The notes under the pieces were generated by a model, which was given only the letters and a program-made list of their open reading frames with translations, made no database searches and was not told the DNA's origin. Position numbers and translations under genes: made by a program. From Cichorium intybus (Eukaryota > Streptophyta > Magnoliopsida > Asterales > Asteraceae), in assembly GCA_023525715.1 (NCBI GenBank), contig CM042009.1, positions 124,962,319 through 125,026,318 on the forward strand: a DNA stretch of 64,000 nucleotides, given 5' to 3'. Positions 34,545-45,599 of this stretch are shown piece by piece. Position 1 is the stretch's first letter. The number at the start of each line of letters is the position of its first letter.

Positions 34545-35092
34545 CCCGCGTTCAACAGATTGCTTCATGGATTTCATCTCGAGCAATGTTGAGACGATAA
34601 TATCATATGATCTTGAAGCGGAGACATATGAGTTGAAATTTACGAGTCGGTTGTGCATTGATAATGCGAAAACGCATCGGAAACTCGATGTTACAAACGC
34701 ATTGTTGTGTACGATTTGATAAGTAAAAGACACAACCATATGAGTCAAAGCTTATTCGTTCCTTGACCCTGATGGGAAACAGATATCTGTTGGCCTCTCG
34801 ATGATTTTGAAGTTGACTTAAGTGCTGGCCAGCCTGCACTAAATTGATGTGTTCAATTAGAAGTCCGAAAGTCATAAGCAGAATCGGAAATCGGGAAACA
34901 GAGTATCGGACAGAGATTGATCTCAATCCATGTCTCGTGTCTAAAAATATCTTGTTGGACGAAGGATCATATGATCACTTATCTATGGACAGAACTGACT
35001 GGGTCAGAGTTCGGCAGCAGTTTCTAGGAAGCTGCAGGTTGTCTATTAATCAGAAGATAAATTAAAGTCATAGACTTATCCAAGTGGGAGAC
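34545..35092 (+). other. 3' internal non-coding region of Copia C with polypurine tract
   Basis: Non-coding sequence up to the PPT (caagtgggagac, 35081-35092) and the 3' LTR. The same sequence occurs inverted at 54617-55180 in Copia D, between its RNase H stop and its LTR, so it is a conserved 3' untranslated part of this Copia family. Confidence 0.75.
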
Positions 35093-35859
35093 TGTTGGAT
35101 TAGGTGTCTAAGCCATGACTTTACAACTATATTTATCTTGTTAATTGAAGCAAAGTCCATTTGGGTTGCCCTCATAGCTGGAGGCCAGGATAAAGTTCAG
35201 TAGAGTAAAAGGTTGATTTATTAATTGTGTAATAAATCAATAGAATTAATTAAATAGTTTATTAATATATTTAAGTGTTAATATATTAATTAGAAACTAT
35301 AATAATTAATTGAGATTTAATCTAAAATTAATTAGATTTAATTTAGTGATTAAATTAATTAATTAAAAGTATGAGGACTAGTTTGTATTTATTCAATAGT
35401 TGAATAACTGGCAAAGAGAAGTCCAGGGGCCAAAAGTGGCACCACCCTTAGAGGCTTCTCTAGGGTTGGCGAAAACCCTAATTAGGGTTTAGGGATCTGG
35501 TCCAAGTGGTCAACAGGCTTGCCCACTTGGAGGCTCCTTAGGGTTTCAGGTGTAACCCTAGGAGGCTATAAAAGGAACCCTCTGGCTCCCCATTATTCAC
35601 GCCAACTTCAACCAAGATTACTCTGCTGGACTGTCTTCTCCATTGCTGTGGGTATGACTTGCATCTGAGGCAGGATACTTTTGCTGCTAGCTTCAAGAAC
35701 AAGATTCAAAGGTTGGTTCTTCTGATTTAAACTTTAGAAATAATTATTGGCCTTTAGGTTTTTAGTTTATTATCTTCATAGAAGAAAACATAGATCTTTC
35801 TAAGGTTGCATGTGAACCATAGGAATATTTGTGTTCATTGTTTGCTAGAAAACTCTTCA
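35093..35859 (+). repeat. Copia C 3' LTR
   Basis: 767 bp, matching 8347-9113. TATA box TATAAAAG at 35567-35574. Followed by the TSD agtgt at 35860-35864. Confidence 0.93.
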
Positions 35860-36239
35860 AGTGTTAACGTCACTAACCAGTTAGAGATGCTAACTTAGAG
35901 ATAGAGACGCTAATGTAAATTCCAACATTTTTATTTTTGGCCCAATTTTGCTCCAACTTCGGTTTTTTTCGCCCAAATGTCAAAAAATCCCGTTCAAAGT
36001 CATTTTTCAAGTATAGTGAGTATTTTAAGTTCTTTTTAATTAATTTATTCTAAAAGATACTATGATGTCGCCCAAAATATGTGCAATATTAACACGATAT
36101 CATCAAAATATAAACTCAAGTATGGAATCTGAAGAACATGCTTGAAATGGCATGTTCAATGTATATAATTAGGTTTGACGGGATATCGCTAGTTCTGTAG
36201 TTGAACTAATTAATTTTACACAAATATGAGTACGTATCA
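35860..36239 (-). mobile_element. continuation of the old antisense LTR-like target sequence
   Basis: Sequence directly following the Copia TSD; it continues the 7130-8346 block. It holds two more GTTA...CTAAC dyads (35863-35877 and 35880-35894) and may end near 36239 at gtacgtatca. No ORF. Confidence 0.35.
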
Positions 36240-36433
36240 AACTCCTAATTTTGCTAAACCCGAAGCAATATTCTGAATTAGTCTACAGGTGCATCTGATC
36301 AGTTTGCATGTGTTCATTAAAAAAGTAGGTTTTACATACGAGGAGAAATAATAAAGCATCTCCTAGAACTTTTGGAATTAGCTAGAACGGCTTCCGGTAA
36401 GTGATCTTTATATCCATATTTATTTGGTTTTGC

Positions 36434-36597
<164 letters not shown>

Positions 36598-36677
36598 TAA
36601 ATAAATTTATTTATTTTTGTAAACAGAAGAACTCGTTCTAAAAACAAAACCAAATCCACATCCACCAAAGCCAAAGT

Positions 36678-37410
36678 TGAAAATTGATGGGTTTTATGCA
36701 AACGATGAGCTTAAATCTTAAGTTCACATGCACCCTAATAAGGATCTATGTTTTTCTCAATTGAACCTATAACTAAGGCCAAATCGAAATTCATAAAAAG
36801 AATTCAAACCTTTGTTGACCCTGGAAGCTAGCACTACAAGTGTCGTGCCTCTAATGGCTCACACCCAGAACTTAGCAAGCAAGAAACAAGAGAGAGGAGA
36901 GAAACTCTTATTGAGTTTGGTGTGAATATGAGGGGTGGAGGGAGCCTCTATTTATAGTCCCAAACTGATAAGTCATAAGGCATATAATGCCTTATTTGAA
37001 TTCCTGATAGAATAAGGCTTTTATCACATAATTCAATCTACTTATCATTGCCATAAATAGCTCCAATACCCATATATGGGTTTCGAATTCTACAAGGCTT
37101 CCAAGTTTCGAATTCTACAAGGCTTTTATCACATAATTCAATCTACTTATCATTGAACAATTACAATTCAGCCCCTGCACTTTTAATCAATCTAATTAAT
37201 CCCAAAATTAATTCCAATTAACTTCTGATTAATTATTAATTAAATATAACTATTTCTAATTAATATATTATTCTCATAATATATTAATTCTCTCTCTCCA
37301 CATGTCATCTTGTCCTCTGCCAATTATAAGGGCAGCCCAAAATGACTGTGCTGCCATCAATTCAAGTATATTCCTAAATTATGTTATGGCTTAGACACCT
37401 TAATCCAACA
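36678..37410 (-). mobile_element. solo LTR of a Copia C/D-related family
   Basis: On the plus strand it begins tgaaaattgatggg and ends gacaccttaatccaaca, the inverted form of the TGTTGGATTA-GGTGTCTAA start shared by Copia C and D LTRs. A minus-strand TATA box lies at about 36948-36956 (ctatttata). Flanking pentamers aaagt (36673-36677) and aaaat (37411-37415) differ by one base and may be a decayed TSD. It contains a local duplication of the segment aaggcttttatcacataatt (about 37013 and 37123). No internal region follows on either side, so it is a product of LTR-LTR recombination. Confidence 0.75.
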
Positions 37411-40400
37411 AAAATAAGGAGGAGAGTAGAAAGAGCGTTAAACCTGAAAACCAAACGTAAATAGAACTCTCAAAGATGAGACTAGGTGAAGTTGATAAGA
37501 CTGTTGTTTTATATTAGTGTACTATGCTTTTGGATGTTATTACTCCACAAAAAATTGCATTTTTTTGTTGTAAAATTTGTTTTGAAAAATATAGTTGTTT
37601 AAATTGTATATTTTAACAGTTAGAATCATCAACTAGTGCATCACCTCCATCATCAAAATTTGTAGTACTATGAATTGAGGTTGAAAATGGGGTCTTGTTT
37701 AACCAAATGCATCGGACTTCATTAGTGATTTTCAATATATACGAGAGCAATTGGGAGAAATCGAGATCCCGTTATTGGCCTTAAAAGCCAAGGAGCATAG
37801 AACTTTAGTAGTTTATCATTAAAAATGTTCTTGATAAGAATGTATAAAGATATACAAGAGTTCCTCAAGTCAATAACCAAAATTGGAGGCGCACGTGTGT
37901 CGAGTCAACCACTTCAAGAGATAATTTTGATGATTGATACTACCATGAACTTACATGGAACTGTTTGAAGTTCATATAAAGACTACTCGATTGGAAGTTA
38001 CACAAGTCCTAAGTGTACTTTTATAATAGTCCGGTTGATATGTAATGCAGTTTGAACACTAGAATCTTACTTGTTTCGATTTTGATTAACGTCAGTGTTT
38101 TTATTTATATTACTCATACTAAAATGATATAATCACCTTACAAACTTATTACCGTGAAATTGGTTTACTTATGATAACACCTTGTTATGATTAGTATTAA
38201 ATAATATCATAATAACCATAACACTAAAAAAACTGAAAAGCGACACAAAGAAAAATCAAAACCTAGTCATAAACACCAAACGACTATTGTGTGCTTCAAT
38301 TGATTATTGCACACTTGATTCACTATGATGCTGCTTAGTAATCTTACTGAACTCTTTATTAATTTTAATAAATTTCTCTTTGTACCAAGTGTTAGGTAAT
38401 TCTTCATCATACCATCTAATATAGTGCTTAAATGCATTTTTATACCAAAAAAACTGGAGACATAGCTGGAATTTCACACTTGCATCTACGAAAAGGATGA
38501 TGTCTTTGTCCATCAATATTACTTTGAGAGCTTGACCCAGTTGAATTAGAGTACATGTTATTTTCTGACTAAGTTGTGGCCATTGACTCTCCCAATCTGC
38601 ATATTATAAATAAGTCTGAAATGCATTTTTCAGAATCTGAAATATATTATTAATTAACTTAAAGTCATTCGTAAATGTACTCTATTTAGTTTGAAATACT
38701 CATATAGTCGGATTATATAGAATATTATAATTTAAATTTCACGGAATGTTACATATTAAAAAAATACTAACTAAAAGATAACTATATTTCCGGTATACGT
38801 TCAGAAATTGTAATATATACATTATTTTTTTGGGACCAATAAAACATTGTATAATTCTAGTAACATATTCAAGATGATACCTTTCTACAATAATTTAATC
38901 AACATCCTTATCCACACATGCAATCCTCTTTTCCACATGTTTAATGTTTTCTTAACGACCGTAAAGATGTTACCCTAAACATATGCCAATTTCAATCCTT
39001 ATCTGTACATGAGACCCCTGCCTTCACTTGTTATGAACTGTTACTATCATTGAATACATATTATAAACAAAATTACATGAATCCCAATGCTCTATATACT
39101 CAATACATCCACAAAAGAACACTACACCAAATTCATATCCCCATACCTAATTACTATTGCAAAAAGAAAAGAATGAAACACAAAGAATCGAGTCCTCAAA
39201 TGCAAACCTATTAATTTACCCATGAAAATAAAACCAACTTAAATACAATGAGAGAGGACCGATATCAACAAAACGCACACCAAACACATACCACTATAAC
39301 TCGTAATTGGCCATTGTATAGTACCCACACATTCTTGCTACATGGGTAGCGCAATGAGAGGAAAACCACACCACTTGGACCAATATAAATTATGTGTGTT
39401 GGTGTGTTTCTTAATCTAGCTAGACAAAGGTAGAAACTTTACTTCACCAAATACCAAATCAAGGGATATCGATTTAGCACTAAAAACGTTCGCGTTTCTT
39501 CCTTCCAGATTAGTCAATTGAAGGAGAAGAAGATTGCATCTAACATTTTGAGGGTTTTATCTAATTTTTTGAGATCGAGGAAGCAATAGGGAACTAGTCA
39601 TGGATGGAGGAGAACTTAAGATTTCCAAGGTTGCATGCATTATAAGGAGACCATTTGCAATGTATCTTTCACAATTTTAGAAGTTACTAAGCTCTGAGTG
39701 ACATAAAGGATGTGAAGTGGAATTGATTTTAACCCTACGGATTTGTAAAGTTATGATTTGTGAAGGTTGCAATCCAACCAAAAGATGTCCTCTAGATAAA
39801 ACAATGACTTTGATTGAAATCCAATTAGTCCATCTAAAACCTGTTGAGTTTTTGGAGGAGGGGTCATTCTTGAATCAAGAGGTTTTCAGATTGCTTGACG
39901 GATCATGTAATCACTTTCTGAATATGATATTTCGATCCTATGCTTGAGTATCACGAAATCTAGATTATGGGGATAATCCTCGGAGGAACAATTTCGAATC
40001 AAGACACTGGTAAGAAACCACGAACTAGGAATTTATAGAACTAAAAATTTTATGATTATCAAAGATATAGATCAATTAGTTTTAAATGATGATTCTATCT
40101 CATAAATATATGATGGTGGTTTCAAAGGTAATTATCATGAAATATAATTCGAAAATAATATTTTCCGTAATAATTCTTTTAACATAATAAATTTTCCGCT
40201 AGGAGCCTTGCCGCTAGCACCTCACAATGGGGTGCAGCCCCCTTGACCCCGCCAACTTAATTGAACCGAGATCGAACTTGTTTTATACAAACGTGCACTC
40301 CGCGTCTTCTAACTTCTCAAAAATCAAGATTTGAACTCCATTGGTAAACTTATAAATTCCATTATATTAAAATGAACAGGTGACACTAAAATCACAAAAA

Positions 40401-40660
40401 TTATTATTAACACCAATTTTGTCTTCTATTAAATTACATAGTGAATTCACAACGAAAGTTCCTGAATTTTTAAGATATCTACTAAGACCAAAGAGTATGG
40501 GAGCGAGGAAGGGCCACGGTGTCCAAGCTGGATCCCGACCCCGCCCGATAACACCGCCCCGGTTGGGGTTTTAGGTGCGGGGAAGGCTTGGCACCAGGGT
40601 TCGAACCCCACGCGATGAACTCTCTCCCATTTTACCTTTTGGCCCCTTGAACTATGGAAC
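37411..40660. other. non-coding interval
   Basis: 3.2 kb of mostly AT-rich sequence. The short ORFs at 38304-38516 (minus) and 39717-39947 (plus) show no recognised domain. A more GC-rich patch at 40190-40260 and 40490-40620 looks like degraded repeat DNA. I see no RNA gene. Confidence 0.5.
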
Positions 40661-40675
40661 AAGTTGCAAACCCCT

Positions 40676-40692
40676 CCCCCCCCCCCCCCCCA
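40676..40692. repeat. poly(C) run
   Basis: Seventeen consecutive C residues upstream of the PIF-type ORF1 remnant; such long C runs are rare in AT-rich plant DNA. Confidence 0.9.
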
Positions 40693-40830
40693 ACGGCTAG
40701 AAAATACTAACGGCTAAAAAAATTTAATAATTTTTTTAAACATTTACCAACTATAAATACACACATTCACTCACAAAAAAATTACCAATCTTCTACACAC
40801 ATATTTCACACCTATTTCTCTCTAAAAATC

Positions 40831-42065
40831 ATGTCTAACCAAGATTCACCAAACAACCAAACGCCACCAACGAATCGAAACCGACCAAACGTTCTCGGTT
40901 TTGAACAATTCCACAACACGAACGTTTATCGTCCACAAATAGACCAACCGATTTTCTCACCCAACGTTTTCCATACCAAATGTCGGGATACCCCCAAATG
41001 CAACCGCAAAATTTATTCAATTCTTTTCAAGCGTTTCCCGACACACCAACCCAACAATTCCAAAACCCATTACCCGATTCCGTTCCCGAAACACAAGGTT
41101 CACCGGAATTAGTGTCGGAAATGCAACCTGAAGTCCATCCCGCAGCACAAAGGAGAGGAAAAGCACCACAACAACCATGGACAACCCAAAAAGAAATCGC
41201 GTTAGCCTATTTGTGGATTGACGTTTCCGAGGATGCGGCGGCCGGAAACGCCCAAGCGGCGGAACAGTTTTGGATGCGGGTGACGGACCGCTTTCACCAA
41301 GAATTAGGCCGGGCAAGTTACCGTACGAAAGACAGTTTGACAACAAAATACCGTGACATCAATCGTGCCACAATGAAATTTAACGGATTGATACACAATC
41401 TACGAACGCATCGTAGAAGCGGTCAAACGGAGCAACATGTTTTCGAGGAAGCACTAAAAATTTACAAAGAGGACAACAAAGGAACGCCATTCCGATTCGT
41501 TGAGTTTTGGCGTATTGTTGAAAAATACAAAAAATGGCACGATTCAAAAGCCGAAGACAACATCCCGGCCCCGGTAAGAAAACGTTCGAAAACTTCCGAG
41601 TCAAGCCGCAACACTACCTCCTCCGACGCTCGTATCAACGTCGATTTAAATGATGACCTCGAAGACGATGGCCTCGAATTTCCCGAGTTCCGCCGGCCAA
41701 CGGGACGAGATGCCGCAAAAAGGAAAGGAAAAGCGACTTCGTCGAGTGCGGGAGGTGGCTCGGAAAATAGCGAAGACATTGCACTTATGCGATTGGAATT
41801 CGAATGTTACAATTTAAGTTACGCCGAGCGGATGGAGTTGGATCGAAAGGCGTTGGAAGAGAGAACACTAGCCCGAGAAGCACGTGAACGAGCCCCACAA
41901 GCACGTGAACGAGCCCGTGAGAAAAAACAACAACTCCGTGAATAAAAACAACGTTTAAAAGACATTAAGTTTTTGATGTCCAATCAGGAAGAGGGTCTCG
42001 AGAGGCCGCAATAGGAGTTGGTTTTAAAAATGAAAGCGGATATTATGGCGAAATATGGTTTCTAG
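40831..42065 (+). pseudogene. PIF/Harbinger-type ORF1 (Myb/SANT-like DNA-binding protein), copy 1
   Basis: Starts MSNQDSPNNQTPP. A frameshift near 40975 moves the frame to the long ORF 40980-41945, which in-frame TAA (about 41943) and TAG (near 42015) codons later cut; homologous coding appears to run on to the stop at 42063-42065. The central domain (PWTTQKEIALAYLWIDVSED, then FWMRVTDRFH and WRIVEKYKKW) is the trihelix/Myb-SANT-like domain of PIF/Harbinger ORF1 proteins, which bind element ends and bring the DDE transposase into the nucleus. After it come an acidic linker (VDLNDDLEDD), the conserved GRDAAKRKGK basic motif and a charged coiled-coil tail. These genes are often misannotated as plant host genes. 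No transposase ORF2 is nearby. Confidence 0.75.
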
Positions 42066-43750
42066 GTTGTCGTTTAATTTTTTAGTTTGTCGTTTTATCG
42101 TTTTAGTTGTCTTTTTTTAGTTGTCATTTTGTCGTTTTATCGTTTTAGCGTTTGTCGTTTTAATTTCCGGTTGTAATTTTTAAATTAATGAAATGTTTTA
42201 GTTAAAAAAATTGAATTGTTTTAGATTTGTTTATTATTTTAATTTAAAACAAAAAAGTGAAGGATTGGTGAGGGGTTATCATTTCCTAGATTTGAAGCGG
42301 TGAGAGGAAGGTAAGAGGAAGGTGAGGTGGCCCCTATCTGTTATGAGGGGTTCCATACCTCTAATTTCGGTCATCATCCCTTTTATACAACTTTTGTTGT
42401 GGAAGCGAACTAATCTAGAATACCTTTATATGTATAAACAACTGAATAAAACATATGTCAAATTTAATACATATATTAACTTTTTATATATTTTATGTCA
42501 TAGGATTATGTGCCCTAACCAAGGGCAGTGGTATCCTATAATTTCGAACTTGTCTGTCCATGTGATCTTAAAATCAAACAACAGCCTCCATTAATTAGAA
42601 GAGATATTATTTAATTTGGGAATAGATTGGCATTAAAGCAGTTAGAGGACAGATGTGTCTCAAGATACTCAAATTAAACATAAATATAATACTCTATCAA
42701 AATTGTTAGAATCTAATTATACTATTTATCTATTTCCAATTTAAGACTAAATACACTTCATTTGTAAATACACTTCTTGCCTTAGATCACACAATTAATA
42801 CCGATGGGATTCAATGTGTCTTTTTGTGGAATTTTATAAATCCAATTAAAATTTGTTTTTGTTTATTTGGGTATGAAGCTTTTAGATAATTCATACAAAG
42901 TAGTCATTTTGGAATATACTTATTTATCCAAATTTTGTACTATGTTAGAGTATATAATTTTGTTAGTAATCAAAGATTTACTTACGTAAATGTTTAAAAT
43001 ATATAAAATGTAATAATTCAGGAAAAATGTATAAATATACGTACATAAATTCCAGTGATTAAATGTATTAATGATATGTTAAATATGACAATTAGAAGGC
43101 AACTAAGGGGATTTAATTTCAAAATCGTCAACCATGATTATGGTGTAAATTCGAGCGATTTAAAAGAGTTTAGCAGTTACAAAGTAGACATTATATAGAG
43201 CTCAAAACGTTTTACAGAACCCCACTGGAATTGCAAAAAATCATTGAGAATCAAGGAAGTAATCAGGGTTTGAAGTTCTGAAAGTTTCAGAGTCCTTCTA
43301 AGCAATTAATGTACAATATCTTGATTTAATATTGATATAGTCGTTTAGCTAAATTTATATGTTCACATTACGTGTTTTGGTTCTACTTAATGTCTCTGTT
43401 CGGCATAATACTCAAAAAATTGATGAAATTTGGGTTTATAAACCTTCAGTTTAATATTTTTTTCGTGAATTAACCTAGTTTGGGGCAATGTTTTTGATGA
43501 TTCATGTAAAAGCATAATAAGAAGTGGAGATAGATATTGGTAGTTTTACATAATTATTTGGTGTTATTTTGGGCAAAAGTCGCTTCAACTGTTTGAAAAT
43601 GGCAGTAAAAGAATATCAATTTTCGAATAAAGAAAAAAAGGGTTTTGGGTCGGGTCAGAGTAATTTTTGGTTGGAGGATTAAGGGCGTAACTGTATTTTA
43701 AAACTATTAAAATGCAAACATTAAATAAAAACAATTGATAGCCTAAGGCT
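42066..43750. other. non-coding interval
   Basis: AT-rich sequence with no credible ORF, RNA gene or complete repeat. Confidence 0.5.
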
Positions 43751-43754
43751 AAAG

Positions 43755-45596
43755 GGAGTGGTGGCCAATGGCCAACGGATGACCAAGAGGTTTTTGTGGG
43801 CCAGATTATGGTTGGCAGGCGTTGGCCATTTTGTAGGGAGTGGTGGCCAATGGCCAAGGAACTGCCAACCAACTTAATTTGAGAAATTACAACTTTAGTC
43901 ATTGTACAAACAGAATTCGTTTTATTTTTTTTTACTAAAATTTAAACATTTCATTAAAAATAAAAAACACAAACAACTAACAATTTAAAAGTTAAACAAA
44001 GACACAAACTAAAACACAAACAACTAATCTACTCATCGTCGAACGTGTAACCCAATTTCCTAGCCGCATCCTTCTTCGCTTGAAGTGCAATTTGATACTC
44101 GAACCCTCGTAGATCGGATATGTTTCTCGTCACAATATCCATCAACTTGGTTTTGACTTTCTCTTCATGTAAAGTCTACAAAGTGGCGACTTGCTCGTTC
44201 AATTGTTGCAATTATGCGCTACTATTTGTGCCAGAACTACCTCCCTTCATCTTCCTCTTGGCTTGATCACGACCAATCGGAAGAACGTCAGCCTCCGGCT
44301 CCTCATTAATGTCGAAGCCAACATTTGCATCAGAAGACTGAGAGTGTGTGGATGTGGAGGATTTGAAGCGTTTGGTTGCATTTATTCCAACGGCGAACTG
44401 ATGAAAGGTTGTTTGTTCCCTCCATTTTTCGTTGTCTCGGATTACCCTCCAAAACGCTTCCGCATGAGCATTGAAAGGATTTTTGGTGCCATTTTTGTCA
44501 ATATATTGCTGCCGAGCAGCCAGCATCACATCATCTATATTGGCACCACTTGGCCAATTTCGTTTACATTGTGCAAAAATCGCCTCAAATGCCTTGGCAA
44601 TTTTACTTACACTACGCCATTTCGAGTATATTGACTGGTGGGTACGGTATGTACGACCCATTCGCTGACACCATAATTTCCAAATCCTTTCTTGGAAAAC
44701 TTGGGTTTTTTGGTCGTTTCCGTGAACCGCATCCTCTTATATGTCCACCCAAGTTTTTGCTAAAGCTATCACCTCATCAACTTTCCAAGGCTCTACCTTG
44801 GCTCTCTGTTTCACTGGGGCTTTCCTTTTTCCACGACCTTTTGATGATTTTTTTGGTTGTGGTTCTTCTTCTTCTTCTTCGTCTTCTTCTTCAACTTCTT
44901 GTTGTTGTTCTTCTTCTTCTTCCGAGTCCGATGCAAGAAGACGTCGTGGTTGAGTTGAGAAGAATTGTGTTCCAAAAAGTTGAGATTGTACTTGTGGTGG
45001 AGAAGGCGTGGTGAAAATTTTTTGAGATTGTGTGGGAAAAGTATTTTGGTTTTGGGATAAATTGTAGACAAAGTTGGCTAATAATTGGTTTTGTGTCGGT
45101 GAAAACAACGGCTCATCGGGTTGTGGTGAAAACATTATTGGATGATAAGCATTTGTATCTAGGTTTGATGGATGGTTTGGAGGAGTGTTGGAAGATTGGT
45201 TCTTGGAAGATTTTGAACCTTTCTTTTTGTTTGAATACATTTTGAGAAAGTTTTTGAAGGGATTCTTTTGTGAAATGAATGAGATTTAGATGTATATATA
45301 TATATATATATATATAGGGGATGAAAGAGGTTTTAAAAATCTGATTTAAAAAAAAAACGGCTACTTTTTATATATGGGTTAAAAGTGTAAAAATTTTAAA
45401 ACATTCCAATTTTAAAATGTAACCGTTCAAGGGGCATTTTGACATTTCTTGAAACTTTTCAAGGCTTGGCATCTCGCCAAGCCGTTGGCGAATGGACTTT
45501 GGCGACTCAATGGCGAGCGATGGCGGAGTGGGGATGGCGATCGATGATGGCTCGCCAAGGGGCTTGGCGACCCGCTTGGCCACCATTACTCCGTAT
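43755..45596 (-). mobile_element. putative non-autonomous PIF/Harbinger-like element
   Basis: The ORF1 remnant is bracketed by gggagtggtggccaatggcc at the left (43755, repeated at 43838) and ttggccaccattactccg at the right (about 45577-45594), which is roughly its inverted form. Subterminal ttggc/gccaa words are frequent on both sides. The TIR match has a small gap and no clear 3-bp TSD, so the ends are tentative. Confidence 0.4.
44029..45240 (-). pseudogene. PIF/Harbinger-type ORF1 (Myb/SANT-like), copy 2
   Basis: One reading frame on the minus strand from ATG 45240 to the final TAG at 44029-44031, interrupted by three stops: TAA at about 44737 after KTWVDI, and TAA/TAG near 44212 and 44176. 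The order is a polar Asn/Gln-rich N-terminus, an acidic run (DSEEEEEQQQEVEEEDEEEE), a basic patch (KGRGKRKAPVKQR), the SANT-like domain (WKVDEVIALAKTWVD, then YSKWRSVSKIAKAFEAIF and FWRVIRDNEKW), the GRDQAKRKMK motif and a C-terminal tail ending FDDE. Same architecture as copy 1 but a diverged family. Two of the stops sit where Gln codons would fit, as expected from C-to-T changes. Confidence 0.72.
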
Positions 45597-45599
45597 AGT

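Larger units (their letters stand above)
8347..35859 (+). mobile_element. Copia element C, host of a 27.5-kb nested insertion
   Basis: Two 767-bp LTRs (8347-9113 and 35093-35859) begin TGTTGGATTAGG and end CTTCA. They are flanked by the exact 5-bp TSD agtgt (8342-8346 and 35860-35864). A tRNA-iMet PBS follows the 5' LTR and a polypurine tract (caagtgggagac) precedes the 3' LTR. The element's own internal DNA survives in three pieces, 9114-10796, 23512-25992 and 34545-35092 (about 4.7 kb). These are separated by chromoviruses A and B. No RT, integrase or RNase H coding remains, so C is a non-autonomous or heavily decayed Copia. Its last roughly 730 internal bases match the 3' non-coding region of coding Copia D at 54617-55400 on the other strand. 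Confidence 0.9.

Noticed and set aside
40596..40620. ggttcgaacccc resembling a tRNA B box, suggesting a tRNA or SINE
   Set aside because: No matching A box, acceptor stem or poly(A)/T terminator at the right spacing.
44811..45071. Lys/Asn-rich and Ser-rich alternative-frame ORFs at 44741-45071
   Set aside because: Other-frame shadows of the acidic repeat in the PIF ORF1 remnant.
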